Of a stretch of DNA of 64,000 nt, positions 54,205-63,186 are shown piece by piece; position 1 is the stretch's first letter, and every line of letters starts with the position of its first letter. This DNA is from Sphingomonadales bacterium. Lineage in GTDB: Bacteria; Pseudomonadota; Alphaproteobacteria; Sphingomonadales; Sphingomonadaceae. A program made the translations under genes and the position numbers. Below the pieces are notes generated by a model. That model was given only the letters and a program-made list of their open reading frames with translations. It searched no databases and was not told the DNA's origin. The DNA is taken from assembly GCA_016720115.1 (NCBI GenBank), contig JADJXT010000001.1, positions 1,674,001 through 1,738,000 of the forward strand. The letters run 5' to 3'.

Positions 54205-55022
54205 TGCCCGCACTTTCAGGCCTGATGTCTGTCATGGAAAAGGCGGCCCGCAAGGCGGGCGGCCGGTTGCGCCGTGATTTTGGCGAGATAGAACAGTTGC
54301 AGGTCTCCAAAAAGGGACCAGCCGATTTTGTGTCCAAAGCCGACAAGCAGGCGGAAGACACGCTGTTTCGCGAACTCGAAAAGGCGCGTCCCGACTGGGG
54401 TTTCCTGATGGAGGAAAGCGGCGAGATCGCGGGTAGGGAGGGCAAGCCGCGCTTCATCGTCGATCCGCTCGATGGCACCAGCAACTTCCTGCACGGCATC
54501 CCGCACTTCGCGATCTCGATTGCGGTGCAAGACCCGAAGTCCGATGGCTCAGGTTGGGGCGATCTTTATATGGGGCTGGTATATAACCCAATCACCGATG
54601 AAAGCTTCTGGGCGGAGCGCGGGAAGGGGGCATGGCTTGGCCACCGCCGCCTGCGCGTTTCAGCGCGCCGCAACCTCAACGAGGCGCTGGTCTCGACGGG
54701 GGTTCCCTACAAGGGGCATGGCGATTTTGAGGAATGGGGCAAAATCTACGCCGCTATTGCCCCCGAAGTTGCCGGTATCCGCCGTTTCGGGGCTGCCAGT
54801 CTCGACCTCGCCTGGCTTGCCGCTGGCCGTTACGACGGTTTCTGGGAGAGCGGGCTTTCCCCCTGGGATACGGCGGCAGGTTGCCTTCTCGTGCGCGAAG
54901 CGGGCGGATTTGTGACAGACTATCGCGGGCGTTCTCCGGCGATTGCCGACGCGCAGCTGCTGGCGGGTAACGACCAGTTGCACAGTCGTTTGCACAAGCT
55001 GCTGGCAAACGCGCTCAAATAA
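54204..55022 (+). CDS. suhB: Inositol monophosphatase family protein (SuhB-like)
   Basis: A 272-residue Mg-dependent phosphatase. The metal-binding motifs are present: MEESGEIAG with Glu, IVDPLDGTSNFLHGIPHFA (DPLDGT), and near the C-terminus LSPWDTAAGCLLVREAGG (WDxAA). SuhB also takes part in rRNA transcription antitermination in E. coli; here only the enzyme signature is evident. The start overlaps the efp stop. Confidence 0.93.
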   Translation: MPALSGLMSVMEKAARKAGGRLRRDFGEIEQLQVSKKGPADFVSKADKQAEDTLFRELEKARPDWGFLMEESGEIAGREGKPRFIVDPLDGTSNFLHGIPHFAISIAVQDPKSDGSGWGDLYMGLVYNPITDESFWAERGKGAWLGHRRLRVSARRNLNEALVSTGVPYKGHGDFEEWGKIYAAIAPEVAGIRRFGAASLDLAWLAAGRYDGFWESGLSPWDTAAGCLLVREAGGFVTDYRGRSPAIADAQLLAGNDQLHSRLHKLLANALK

Positions 55023-55118
55023 TCGAAATTTCAGTGGAAAAAAGGCGCTGCCGCCCCTTGCGGCGGTGCACAATCGCTCCTAAAAGCGCGCCAAATTCAG
55101 GCCTGAAGCGAGTCCGTT

Positions 55119-55493
55119 TTGACTGATCTGTCGCAATATCTGCCGATCCTCCTTTTCCTGGTCATTGCACTGGGACTGTCGAGCCTTTTCGTGTTCCTGC
55201 CGATGGTGGTTTCGCGCCTGACAGGTGCGCACCAGCCGACCGAGGCCAAGCTGACGGAATATGAATGCGGTTTCCCCGCGTTTGAGGACAGCCGTAGTCA
55301 GTTCGACGTCCGTTTTTACCTTGTCGCCATTCTGTTCATCATCTTCGATCTTGAAGCCGCGTTCCTCTTTCCCTGGGCGGTCAGTCTGGGCGATACAGGT
55401 TGGGTTGGCTGGGGCACGATGATGCTGTTCCTGTTCGAACTGGTAATCGGCTTCATCTACGCATGGAAAGTGGGAGCGCTGGAATGGGAGTGA
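55119..55493 (+). CDS. nuoA: NADH-quinone oxidoreductase subunit A
   Basis: NuoA is a membrane subunit of complex I at the junction of the arms. The 124-residue protein has three helices, with the conserved loop KLTEYECGFPAFEDSRSQFD followed by VRFYLVAILFIIFDLEAAFLFPW. The start codon is TTG at 55119; no ATG lies nearby in frame upstream of the first helix. It is the first of an unbroken nuoA-H run and overlaps nuoB by 10 bases. Confidence 0.95.
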   Translation: MTDLSQYLPILLFLVIALGLSSLFVFLPMVVSRLTGAHQPTEAKLTEYECGFPAFEDSRSQFDVRFYLVAILFIIFDLEAAFLFPWAVSLGDTGWVGWGTMMLFLFELVIGFIYAWKVGALEWE

Positions 55494-56023
55494 TCATGAA
55501 CACGCCGCCGGCACCCGGCACCGCGCCCGACATGGATTTCTTCAAGGATCTGTCGAGCGAAGTTGACGACAAGGGCTTCCTTGTCACCTCGACCGAAGAC
55601 CTGTTCAACTGGGCGCGCACCGGCTCGCTGTGGTGGATGACATTCGGGCTTGCCTGCTGCGCGGTCGAGATGATCCACGTCAACATGCCGCGCTACGATA
55701 TGGAGCGCTTCGGCGTCGCCCCGCGCGCCTCGCCGCGCCAGTCGGACGTGATGATCGTCGCGGGAACGCTGTGCAACAAAATGGCCCCGGCACTGCGCAA
55801 GGTTTACGACCAGATGTCGGAACCCAAATATGTGATCTCGATGGGCAGTTGCGCCAATGGCGGCGGCTATTACCATTATAGCTACAGCGTCGTGCGCGGT
55901 TGTGACCGCATTGTTCCCGTCGATATCTACGTGCCCGGCTGCCCGCCGACGGCGGAAGCGCTGCTCTATGGCGTGATGCAGCTGCAGCGCAAAATCCGCC
56001 GTGTGGGGACGATCGAGCGATGA
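55484..56023 (+). CDS. nuoB: NADH-quinone oxidoreductase subunit B
   Basis: NuoB carries the terminal 4Fe-4S cluster N2. The 179-residue protein has FGLACCAVEMIHV (adjacent cluster cysteines), SDVMIVAGTLCNKMAPAL, VISMGSCANGGGYYHYSYSV and VDIYVPGCPPTAEALLYG, all the expected ligands. ATG at 55484 (MGVI) is preceded by GGAG; a second ATG at 55496 is equally possible. It overlaps nuoC by 4 bases. Confidence 0.95.
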   Translation: MGVIMNTPPAPGTAPDMDFFKDLSSEVDDKGFLVTSTEDLFNWARTGSLWWMTFGLACCAVEMIHVNMPRYDMERFGVAPRASPRQSDVMIVAGTLCNKMAPALRKVYDQMSEPKYVISMGSCANGGGYYHYSYSVVRGCDRIVPVDIYVPGCPPTAEALLYGVMQLQRKIRRVGTIER

Positions 56024-56769
56024 GCCATTGCGCCCCCAGATATGCGTCCAACAAGGGCGTTGCCGCTGCGATCAAAAAGGCGCTCGGCAAGGACATGGTT
56101 TCGGTTGACGAGGCGCATGGCGAAATTGCCGTCACGGTAAAGCGTGATAGGCTGGTTTCGGCGATGACGGCGCTGCGCGATGTCTGCGAATATCAGCAGC
56201 TGATGGAAATCGCAGGCGTCGACTGGCCTGATCGCGATCCGCGCTTCGAAGTCGTCTATTGTCTGCTCAGCGTCACCAAAAATCACCGCATCCGCGTGCA
56301 TGTGTGGAGCAATGAGGAAGATGCCGTGCCGTCGGTGACGGGCATCTGGCCGGTCGCGGGCTGGCTCGAACGCGAAGTGTTCGACATGTATGGTGTCACC
56401 TTTGCCGGGAATGACGATCTGCGTCGCATCCTTACCGACTATGGCTTTGTCGGCCACCCGCAGCGCAAGGATTTCCCGCTGACCGGCTATGTCGAGCTGC
56501 GCTATTCGGAAGAAGAAAAGCGCGTAAAATATGAGCCAGTGCAACTGGCGCAGGACTTCCGTAATTTCGATTTCATGTCGCCCTGGGAAGGCGCCGACTA
56601 TGTGCTGCCCGGCGATGAGAAGGTAATCCAGTCGGGCGAACCGCCGCGCGGTACGCCGCCCCAGGTCAACACGCCCAAGACCACCGAAAAGCCCGAGCAG
56701 ACCGGCGCGGGCAAAGCGGCCAACAAGGCAGCGACGCCGAAGCAGAAGACCAAGGGAGGCAGCAAATGA
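56020..56769 (+). CDS. nuoC: NADH-quinone oxidoreductase subunit C
   Basis: NuoC is a 30-kDa-type peripheral subunit. The 249-residue protein has the signature REVFDMYGVTFAGNDDLRRI, followed by LTDYGFVGHPQRKDFPLTGY. A charged C-terminal tail of about 50 residues (from PPRGTPPQVN to KTKGGSK) extends beyond the usual family end and is low complexity. It overlaps nuoB and nuoD by 4 bases each. Confidence 0.94.
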   Translation: MSHCAPRYASNKGVAAAIKKALGKDMVSVDEAHGEIAVTVKRDRLVSAMTALRDVCEYQQLMEIAGVDWPDRDPRFEVVYCLLSVTKNHRIRVHVWSNEEDAVPSVTGIWPVAGWLEREVFDMYGVTFAGNDDLRRILTDYGFVGHPQRKDFPLTGYVELRYSEEEKRVKYEPVQLAQDFRNFDFMSPWEGADYVLPGDEKVIQSGEPPRGTPPQVNTPKTTEKPEQTGAGKAANKAATPKQKTKGGSK

Positions 56770-57977
56770 GCCTTCAACCCGAGCTGTCGCCGACCACCGG
56801 CGACGAAGCGATCCAGAACTACACGATCAATTTCGGCCCGCAGCATCCTGCGGCGCACGGCGTTCTCCGCCTCGTCATGGAACTGGACGGCGAAATCGTC
56901 GAGCGTATGGATCCGCATGTCGGCCTGCTGCACCGCGGCACCGAAAAGCTGATCGAACACAAGACCTATCTGCAGGCCTTGCCCTATTTCGACCGGCTCG
57001 ATTACTGCTCGCCGCTGGGCATGGAATATAGCTATGTGCTGGCGGTTGAGAAGCTGCTCGACCTCGAAGTCCCCTTGCGCGGTCAATATCTGCGCGTGTT
57101 GTTCGCCGAACTGACCCGCATCTGCAACCACATGCTCAACCTCGGTTCGCACGTCATGGACGTCGGCGCGATGACGCCGAACCTGTGGATGTTCGAAATC
57201 CGCGAGGATTGCCTCAACTTCTTCGAACGCGCATCGGGCGCGCGGATGCACAGCGCCTGGTTCCGCCCCGGCGGTGTGCATCAGGATGTGCCGCTGAAGC
57301 TGCTCACCGATATTGCCGACTGGTGCGACACGCGCCTGCCCAAACTGTTCGGCGATGCGATCAGCCTCGTTGCCGACAACCGCATCTTCAAGCAGCGCAA
57401 CGTCGATATCGCAGTGGTCAGCAAGGAAGATGCGCTGAAATGGGGCTTTTCTGGCCCGATGATCCGCGCTGCTGGCATTCCCTGGGATATCCGCAAGTCG
57501 CAACCCTATGACGTCTATGACCGGATGCAATTCGACATCCCCGTTGGCACCAACAGCGATTGCTATGATCGCTTCATGGTCCGCGTGGAGGAAGTCTATC
57601 AGTCGGCGCGCATCATCCGGCAGTGCATCAACGAAATGCCCGAGGGCCCGGTCGCCTCGACAGACCGCAAGGTGGTGCCGCCCAAGCGCGGCGAGATGAA
57701 GCAATCGATGGAAGCGCTGATCCATCACTTCAAGCTCTACACCGAAGGCTTCCACGTGCCCGAAGGCAGCGTCTATGTCGCGACCGAAAGCCCCAAGGGC
57801 GAATTCGGCGTCTATCTGGTTTCGGACGGCAGCAACAAACCCTATCGCTGCAAGATCCGCCCGACCGCCTTTTCGCACCTGCAGGCGATGGAAATGATGT
57901 CGAAGGGCCATATGCTTGCCGACACCACTGCGATCCTCGGTGCGATGGACATCGTGTTCGGGGAGTGCGACCGGTGA
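56766..57977 (+). CDS. nuoD: NADH-quinone oxidoreductase subunit D
   Basis: NuoD forms the quinone-binding pocket with NuoB. The 403-residue protein has INFGPQHPAAHGVLRLVMEL, HVGLLHRGTEKLIEHKTY, MDVGAMTPNLWMFEIREDCL, and ends TAILGAMDIVFGECDR, a typical NuoD C-terminus. Length is normal. Its stop overlaps the GTG start of the following SnoaL-like gene. Confidence 0.96.
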   Translation: MSLQPELSPTTGDEAIQNYTINFGPQHPAAHGVLRLVMELDGEIVERMDPHVGLLHRGTEKLIEHKTYLQALPYFDRLDYCSPLGMEYSYVLAVEKLLDLEVPLRGQYLRVLFAELTRICNHMLNLGSHVMDVGAMTPNLWMFEIREDCLNFFERASGARMHSAWFRPGGVHQDVPLKLLTDIADWCDTRLPKLFGDAISLVADNRIFKQRNVDIAVVSKEDALKWGFSGPMIRAAGIPWDIRKSQPYDVYDRMQFDIPVGTNSDCYDRFMVRVEEVYQSARIIRQCINEMPEGPVASTDRKVVPPKRGEMKQSMEALIHHFKLYTEGFHVPEGSVYVATESPKGEFGVYLVSDGSNKPYRCKIRPTAFSHLQAMEMMSKGHMLADTTAILGAMDIVFGECDR

Positions 57978-58306
57978 GCAGGTTGGCCATCGCCGAGCAA
58001 ATGATCGCGCATTACAACGCGCAGGATGCGGATGCTTATGTCGCATTGATGACCGATGATGCCTGCGAAGCGGGCTATCGCGGCGCTGTCATTCGCGAAG
58101 GCAAGGAAGGGACGCGCGCCGGGTTGAAGGCGATGTTCGCCGAATTTCCGGAGAACCGCGCTGAAATCCTGAAAGGCTATGAACTCGGCGAGTTTGTTGC
58201 GTTGCACGAACGGGTTTTCCGTTCTTCGACCGCCGAGCCATTCGAAGTGATGTCGATCTACAGTTTTGAAGGCGACAAGGTGTCGCGCGTGGAGTTTGTC
58301 CGATAA
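57974..58306 (+). CDS. SnoaL-like (NTF2-fold) protein embedded in the nuo operon
   Basis: A 110-residue protein starting at GTG with SRLAIAEQMIAHYNAQDADAYVALMTDDAC (given as AEQMIAHYNAQDADAYVALM) and ending YSFEGDKVSRVEFVR. These are typical first and last elements of the SnoaL/NTF2-like fold, used by small isomerases, hydratases and accessory proteins. It overlaps nuoD (GTGA) and nuoE (TAATG), so it is translated with the complex I genes, but no role in complex I is established by sequence. Confidence 0.8.
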   Translation: MSRLAIAEQMIAHYNAQDADAYVALMTDDACEAGYRGAVIREGKEGTRAGLKAMFAEFPENRAEILKGYELGEFVALHERVFRSSTAEPFEVMSIYSFEGDKVSRVEFVR

Positions 58307-58971
58307 TGGCTGACGCTGTCCACATTCCTGACGAAGCCGAAGTCCGCGCCAAATGGAGCGGCTTCAAGTTTACGGCAGCGAACAAGAAAACCGCCGACAT
58401 GTATGTCGCGCGCTATCCCGATGGCCGTCAGCAATCGGCCGTGATGGCGCTGCTCGATCTGGCGCAGCGGCAGGTGGGTGAGGAGACGAAGACGCAAGGC
58501 TGGCTGCCTGTTCCGGTGATCGAATATGTCGCCGCCTATCTGGGCATGCCCTATATGCGCGCTTATGAGGTTGCGACCTTCTACACCATGTATAACCTCG
58601 CGCCGGTCGGTCGTTTCCACGTGCAGGTTTGTGGCACCACGCCGTGCATGCTACGCGGTTCGGACGATGTATTGGCCGCTTGCAAGAATCGCGGACTGGT
58701 TAAGGGCGCGACGACACCCGATGGCCTGTTCACGCTTACTGAGGTCGAATGCCTCGGCGCCTGCGCCAATGCGCCGATGGTGCAGATCAACGATGATAAT
58801 TTCGAAGACCTGACCTACGACAGCATGTCGGAACTGCTCGATGCGCTGGCGAACGACAAGCTGGTGAAAATCGGTCCGCAGATCGACCGCCAGACCAGCT
58901 GTCCCGAAGGCGGGCCGACGACGCTGAAGGAAATGGTCGGGGCCAATCATGATTACAGGAAGGCGTGGTGA
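58306..58971 (+). CDS. nuoE: NADH-quinone oxidoreductase subunit E
   Basis: The 24-kDa-type subunit with a 2Fe-2S cluster. The 221-residue protein has PYMRAYEVATFYTMYNLAPV, VQVCGTTPCMLRGSDDV, and LTEVECLGACANAPMVQIND, giving the four cluster cysteines. Its C-terminal extension ends NHDYRKAW. It overlaps the SnoaL-like gene and is followed by a 208-base gap containing an inverted repeat before nuoF. Confidence 0.95.
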   Translation: MADAVHIPDEAEVRAKWSGFKFTAANKKTADMYVARYPDGRQQSAVMALLDLAQRQVGEETKTQGWLPVPVIEYVAAYLGMPYMRAYEVATFYTMYNLAPVGRFHVQVCGTTPCMLRGSDDVLAACKNRGLVKGATTPDGLFTLTEVECLGACANAPMVQINDDNFEDLTYDSMSELLDALANDKLVKIGPQIDRQTSCPEGGPTTLKEMVGANHDYRKAW

Positions 58972-59007
58972 TGTTTGAATACCTCCCGCGCTTGCGCAAC
59001 ATAATAT

Positions 59008-59148
59008 GTTCACGCGGAGGCGCGGAGACGCGGAGAATTTCTGCTGCAAACTCTCTGCGTAATCTGCGGCCTCAGCGTGAAATATTCTTTGGTTTGCGCA
59101 GAGTTCGCAAAGATAGTCCGCTCCGCGCCTCCGCGCCTCCGCGTGAAC
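59008..59148. repeat. MITE-like 141-bp element with 28-bp terminal inverted repeats between nuoE and nuoF
   Basis: The arms 59008-59035 and 59121-59148 are inverted copies with 27 of 28 matching positions, each built of CGCGGAGGCGCGGAG-like units. The inner part also has complementary stretches (CTCTGCG and CGCAGAG). It interrupts an otherwise tightly packed operon. Short frames through it are low complexity (RASAPPRE type) and are not genes. No transposase was seen. Confidence 0.8.
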
Positions 59149-59179
59149 AAATAATGGCGCTAAGCGCCGGAGGGTGCGC

Positions 59180-60472
59180 ATGAGCCTTCAGGATAAAGAC
59201 CGCATCTTCACCAACGTCCATGGTTTCCAGCCGTGGAACCTGAAGGCTGCGCAAAAGCGTGGTGATTGGGATAAGACTGCGAACCTGCTCAAGATCGGGC
59301 AGGACGAGATTATCGAGCGCATCAAGGCTTCGGGCCTGCGCGGGCGCGGAGGGGCGGGCTTCCCGACGGGAATGAAGTGGAGCTTCATGCCCAAGAACCC
59401 GACGCCCGAAAGGCCGAATTTCCTCGTCATCAATGCCGACGAATCCGAACCGGGCAGTTGCAAGGATCGCGAGATCATCCGCCACGATCCGCACAAGCTG
59501 ATCGAAGGCGCGCTGGTCGCGGGTTTCGCGATGCGCGCGCGCGCGGCCTATATCTATATTCGCGGCGAATTTATCTACGAAGCGAAGGTTCTCGAAGCGG
59601 CGGTTGCTGAGGCCTATGCCGCCGGGCTGATCGGCAAGAATGCCTGCAAGTCGGGCTATGATTTCGACGTCTTCGTCCATCGCGGCGCGGGCGCCTATAT
59701 CTGCGGCGAAGAAACCGCGATGATCGAAAGCCTTGAAGGCAAGAAGGGCCAGCCACGCCTGAAACCGCCTTTTCCGGCAGGTGCAGGGCTTTATGGCTGC
59801 CCGACCACGGTCAATAATGTCGAATCGATTTCGGTCACGCCGACGATCCTGCGGCGCGGGCCCGAATGGTTTGCCAGCTTTGGCAATCCGAACAATGCGG
59901 GCACCAAGCTGTTCCAGATTTCGGGCCATGTGAACACGCCCTGCGTGGTTGAGGAAGCGATGAGCATCCCGTTCCGCGAACTGATAGAGAAACATGCGGG
60001 CGGCATTCGTGGCGGGTGGGACAATCTGCTTGCCGTCATCCCCGGCGGCTCGTCGGTGCCGCTGGTTCCCGCCGCGCAGATCATGGACGCGCCGATGGAT
60101 TTTGACGGGCTGAAGGCGCTCGGCTCCGGCCTTGGCACCGCCGCCGTCATCGTGATGGACAAGTCGACCGATATCGTCCGCGCGATCTCGCGCCTCAGCT
60201 ATTTCTACAAACATGAAAGCTGCGGCCAGTGCACGCCGTGCCGCGAAGGCACAGGCTGGATGTGGCGCGTGATGGAGCGGCTGCGCGAAGGCAATGCCGA
60301 CATTTCGGAAATCGACACGCTGTTCGAAGTCACCAAACAGGTCGAAGGCCACACCATCTGCGCGCTGGGCGATGCAGCGGCCTGGCCGATCCAGGGCCTG
60401 ATCCGCCACTTCCGCCCCGAAATCGAGCGCCGCATTGCCGAGCATGGCGGAATGCTGGAGGCAGCCGAATGA
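59180..60472 (+). CDS. nuoF: NADH-quinone oxidoreductase subunit F
   Basis: NuoF holds the NADH site, FMN and a 4Fe-4S cluster. The 430-residue protein has LRGRGGAGFPTGMKWSFMP (NADH/FMN), NADESEPGSCKDREI, GAGAYICGEETAMIESLEG, and the cluster motif ESCGQCTPCREGTGWMW. ATG at 59180 is chosen over GTG 59174; GGAGGG precedes it. The stop overlaps the next gene (ATGA). Confidence 0.96.
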   Translation: MSLQDKDRIFTNVHGFQPWNLKAAQKRGDWDKTANLLKIGQDEIIERIKASGLRGRGGAGFPTGMKWSFMPKNPTPERPNFLVINADESEPGSCKDREIIRHDPHKLIEGALVAGFAMRARAAYIYIRGEFIYEAKVLEAAVAEAYAAGLIGKNACKSGYDFDVFVHRGAGAYICGEETAMIESLEGKKGQPRLKPPFPAGAGLYGCPTTVNNVESISVTPTILRRGPEWFASFGNPNNAGTKLFQISGHVNTPCVVEEAMSIPFRELIEKHAGGIRGGWDNLLAVIPGGSSVPLVPAAQIMDAPMDFDGLKALGSGLGTAAVIVMDKSTDIVRAISRLSYFYKHESCGQCTPCREGTGWMWRVMERLREGNADISEIDTLFEVTKQVEGHTICALGDAAAWPIQGLIRHFRPEIERRIAEHGGMLEAAE

Positions 60473-61161
60473 CGCGCATCGCATCCCATGCTATCTCAGG
60501 TCTGGCACTGATGGCGTCGGCACATGTTTCGGCGCAGGAAACCGGAACGCTGATCACGCGCAAGGCAGCGCAGATCGACACCCTGTCCGAAGCTGGAGCC
60601 CGGCAGGCGATGGAGCAGTTCGGCGAGTGCATCGTCAGCCGCGAGAAAGGGCGCACGGCGAAGCTGATCGACCTGCGCGTCGATACGACCGAGCATGACA
60701 AGCTGCTCGATGCGATGGTCGATTCAGAAGATCAGTGCCTGAGCGACGGGACGCTGCGAACCAGCACGCTGATGATGCGCGGTGCAATCTTTCAGGCGCT
60801 CTACCGCCGCGATTATGCCGCTGCCGATGCCCCCATCGCCTTTCCGGCGGAATTGAAGAGCGGTTATCGCGCGCTCTATCCAGCAGAATTGTCCGATGAG
60901 GCGCGGATGTATCTGTCGCTCAACCATTTCGGCGAATGCGTTTCGCGTGCCGATGGGCCCGCCGTGCGCCAGCTGGTCCTCAGCCGTGCAGGAAGCGCAT
61001 CGGAGAGCGAGGCGATCACGGTGCTGATGCCCCGATTTTCGGCGTGCATCGTCAAGGATAACACGATCCGCTTTTCACGCTCCAATCTGAAGGGCGCGCT
61101 TTCCGAAGGCCTTTACCGGCTATCGCGCGCGGCGGCCCCGCAACAGGGAAGCGCAAACTGA
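60469..61161 (+). CDS. Exported protein with an internal duplication, between nuoF and nuoG
   Basis: A 230-residue protein of no family I recognise. A signal peptide (SGLALMASAHVSAQ) predicts export. The mature part is two similar modules of about 75 residues: one with ARQAMEQFGECIVSR and DSEDQCLSDGTLRTS, the second with ARMYLSLNHFGECVSRAD and PRFSACIVKDNTIRFS. Each contributes a FGEC cysteine and a later cysteine, and both end near a Leu-Tyr-Arg motif (QALYRRD, EGLYRLS). It overlaps nuoF and nuoG by a few bases and so is made with complex I; a periplasmic role is inferred only from the signal. Confidence 0.78.
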   Translation: MTRIASHAISGLALMASAHVSAQETGTLITRKAAQIDTLSEAGARQAMEQFGECIVSREKGRTAKLIDLRVDTTEHDKLLDAMVDSEDQCLSDGTLRTSTLMMRGAIFQALYRRDYAAADAPIAFPAELKSGYRALYPAELSDEARMYLSLNHFGECVSRADGPAVRQLVLSRAGSASESEAITVLMPRFSACIVKDNTIRFSRSNLKGALSEGLYRLSRAAAPQQGSAN

Positions 61162-63161
61162 TGCCTAAAGTCACCGTAGACGGCCTCGAAATCGAAGTCC
61201 CGCAGGGCGCCACTGTTCTGCAGGCGTGCGAGCTGGCGGGGAAGGAAATTCCGCGTTTCTGCTACCACGAACGCCTCAGCATCGCAGGCAATTGCCGCAT
61301 GTGCCTCGTGGAAGTTGCACCTGGCCCGCCAAAGCCGCAGGCCAGCTGTGCGCTGCCCGCCACCGAAGGGCAGATCATCAAGACTGACAGCGAAATGGTC
61401 AAAAAAGCGCGCGAAGGGGTGATGGAGTTCCTGCTCATCAACCACCCGCTCGATTGCCCGATTTGCGACCAGGGTGGCGAATGCGACTTGCAGGATCAGA
61501 GCATCGCCTACGGTCGCGGCGCATCGCGCTATGACGAGAACAAGCGCGCGGTGACCGAGAAATATATGGGGCCCATCGTCAAGACGGTGATGACCCGCTG
61601 CATTCAGTGCACCCGCTGCGTCCGCTTTGCCGAGGAAGTGGCTGGCATAGAGGAAATCGGCGCGATCTATCGCGGCGAGAATATGCAGATCACCAGCTAT
61701 CTCGAACGCGCGGTGACGAGCGAGCTTTCGGGCAATGTCGTCGACCTTTGCCCGGTCGGCGCGCTGACCAGCAAACCCTATGCCTTCAACGCGCGCCCGT
61801 GGGAGTTGAAGAAAACGCCCGCAATCGACGTCATGGACGCCGTGGGCACCAATATCCGCCTCGACAGCCGGGGCAGGGCGGTGCTGCGTGCGGTTCCGCG
61901 CATCAATGAGGACGTGAACGAGGAATGGGCGCACGACAAGACCCGTCACGCGGTCGATGGCCTGACTCATCGCCGCCTCGACAAGCCCTATGTCCGCAAT
62001 GATGGCAAGCTGGTCGCGGCAAGCTGGCAGGAGGCCTTTGACGCGATCAAGGCCAACTGGACCGGCGAAGCCGCCGTCATCGCTGGCGACATGGTCGATT
62101 GCGAAACGATGTTTGCGGCGCGCGAACTGGCGGGCACCTCGATGCTCGAAGGTCGCCAGACCGGGCTTGCCTATGATACATCCTCGCTATCGGCAGTGAA
62201 TTTCAACACCACCATCGCGGGCATCGAAAATGCCGATGTGATCCTGCTGGTTGGTAGCGACCTGCGCCGCGAGGCACCGCTGGTGAACACGCGGATCCAG
62301 AAGGCCGTCCGCAAGCGCGGCGCGAAGGTTTTCGCCATCGGCCCGGCAACCGACCTCACCTACAAGGTCGAATGGCTCGGCGACGATCTGGCCGCGCTGG
62401 CCAAGACGCCCAAGGCATTGGCTGAGGCGTTGAAAACGGCTGAGCGTCCGGCGATCATCGTTGGCGGCGGCGCGCTGCGCTATGAAGGCGTGCACGGTGC
62501 TGCTCTGGTCTTTGCCAAGAAGAACAAGCTGGTGCATGAAGGCTGGAACGGCTTCAACGTGTTGCACTTTGCCGCGGCCCGCATGGGCGGACTGATGCTC
62601 GGCTATGCCTTTGATGGCGGGATCAAGGCGCTGGCGGCGAAAAGGCCAAAGCTGGCCTTCTTCCTCGGGGCGGACGAGGTCGATTACGGCCTATTTGCCA
62701 AGAGCTTCAAGGTCTATGTCGGCCATCATGGCGACAATGGCGCAAACAATGCCGACGTCGTGTTGCCTGCTGCGGCTTACAGCGAAAAGCCGGGCACCTG
62801 GGTAAACCTTGAAGGGCGTGTCCAGCGTGGTGAGCGGGCGGTTTTCCCGCCGGGCGATGCGCGCGAGGATTGGGCCATTTTCCGCGCGCTTTCGGATGTG
62901 CTGGGCAAGCGCTTGCCGTTCGACAGCCTCGACGAACTGCGCGCCGAAATGGTGAAGGCGGTTCCGGCGCTGGGTCAGGAAGGATTGGCTGACTATGGCT
63001 GGTCGGAACCCAAGCTGGAAACCGCTATGTCGGGCAAGATCGCCGATTATCCGATCAAGGATTTCTACCTGACCAACGCCATCTGCCGTGCGTCGGAAAC
63101 GATGCAGCGTTGTTCGGCGGAACTCGTGCATGGCGAGCAATTTCTGGAGGCAGCGGAATGA
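61161..63161 (+). CDS. nuoG: NADH-quinone oxidoreductase subunit G
   Basis: NuoG carries several Fe-S clusters. The 666-residue protein has an N-terminal 2Fe-2S ferredoxin domain (FCYHERLSIAGNCRMCLVEV), the HxxxCxxCxxC-type motif HPLDCPICDQGGECDLQDQS, the 4Fe-4S motif RCIQCTRCVRFAEEVAG, and a molybdopterin-oxidoreductase-like domain. The 666-residue length is normal for alphaproteobacteria. It overlaps the exported-protein gene by one base. Confidence 0.96.
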   Translation: MPKVTVDGLEIEVPQGATVLQACELAGKEIPRFCYHERLSIAGNCRMCLVEVAPGPPKPQASCALPATEGQIIKTDSEMVKKAREGVMEFLLINHPLDCPICDQGGECDLQDQSIAYGRGASRYDENKRAVTEKYMGPIVKTVMTRCIQCTRCVRFAEEVAGIEEIGAIYRGENMQITSYLERAVTSELSGNVVDLCPVGALTSKPYAFNARPWELKKTPAIDVMDAVGTNIRLDSRGRAVLRAVPRINEDVNEEWAHDKTRHAVDGLTHRRLDKPYVRNDGKLVAASWQEAFDAIKANWTGEAAVIAGDMVDCETMFAARELAGTSMLEGRQTGLAYDTSSLSAVNFNTTIAGIENADVILLVGSDLRREAPLVNTRIQKAVRKRGAKVFAIGPATDLTYKVEWLGDDLAALAKTPKALAEALKTAERPAIIVGGGALRYEGVHGAALVFAKKNKLVHEGWNGFNVLHFAAARMGGLMLGYAFDGGIKALAAKRPKLAFFLGADEVDYGLFAKSFKVYVGHHGDNGANNADVVLPAAAYSEKPGTWVNLEGRVQRGERAVFPPGDAREDWAIFRALSDVLGKRLPFDSLDELRAEMVKAVPALGQEGLADYGWSEPKLETAMSGKIADYPIKDFYLTNAICRASETMQRCSAELVHGEQFLEAAE

Positions 63162-63186
63162 GTGCGGTCTTCGCCACCCCAAATTG

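Noticed and set aside
56598..58046. Minus-strand open frame of 482 codons across nuoC-nuoD
   Set aside because: Fully antisense to nuoC, nuoD and the SnoaL-like gene, which are certain; low-complexity His/Arg/Asp-rich translation.
58971..59183. Short frame between nuoE and nuoF
   Set aside because: It reads through the inverted-repeat element; the peptide is a by-product of the repeat.
59072..60484. Minus-strand open frame of 470 codons opposite nuoF
   Set aside because: Antisense to nuoF and running through the inverted-repeat element; no supporting motif.
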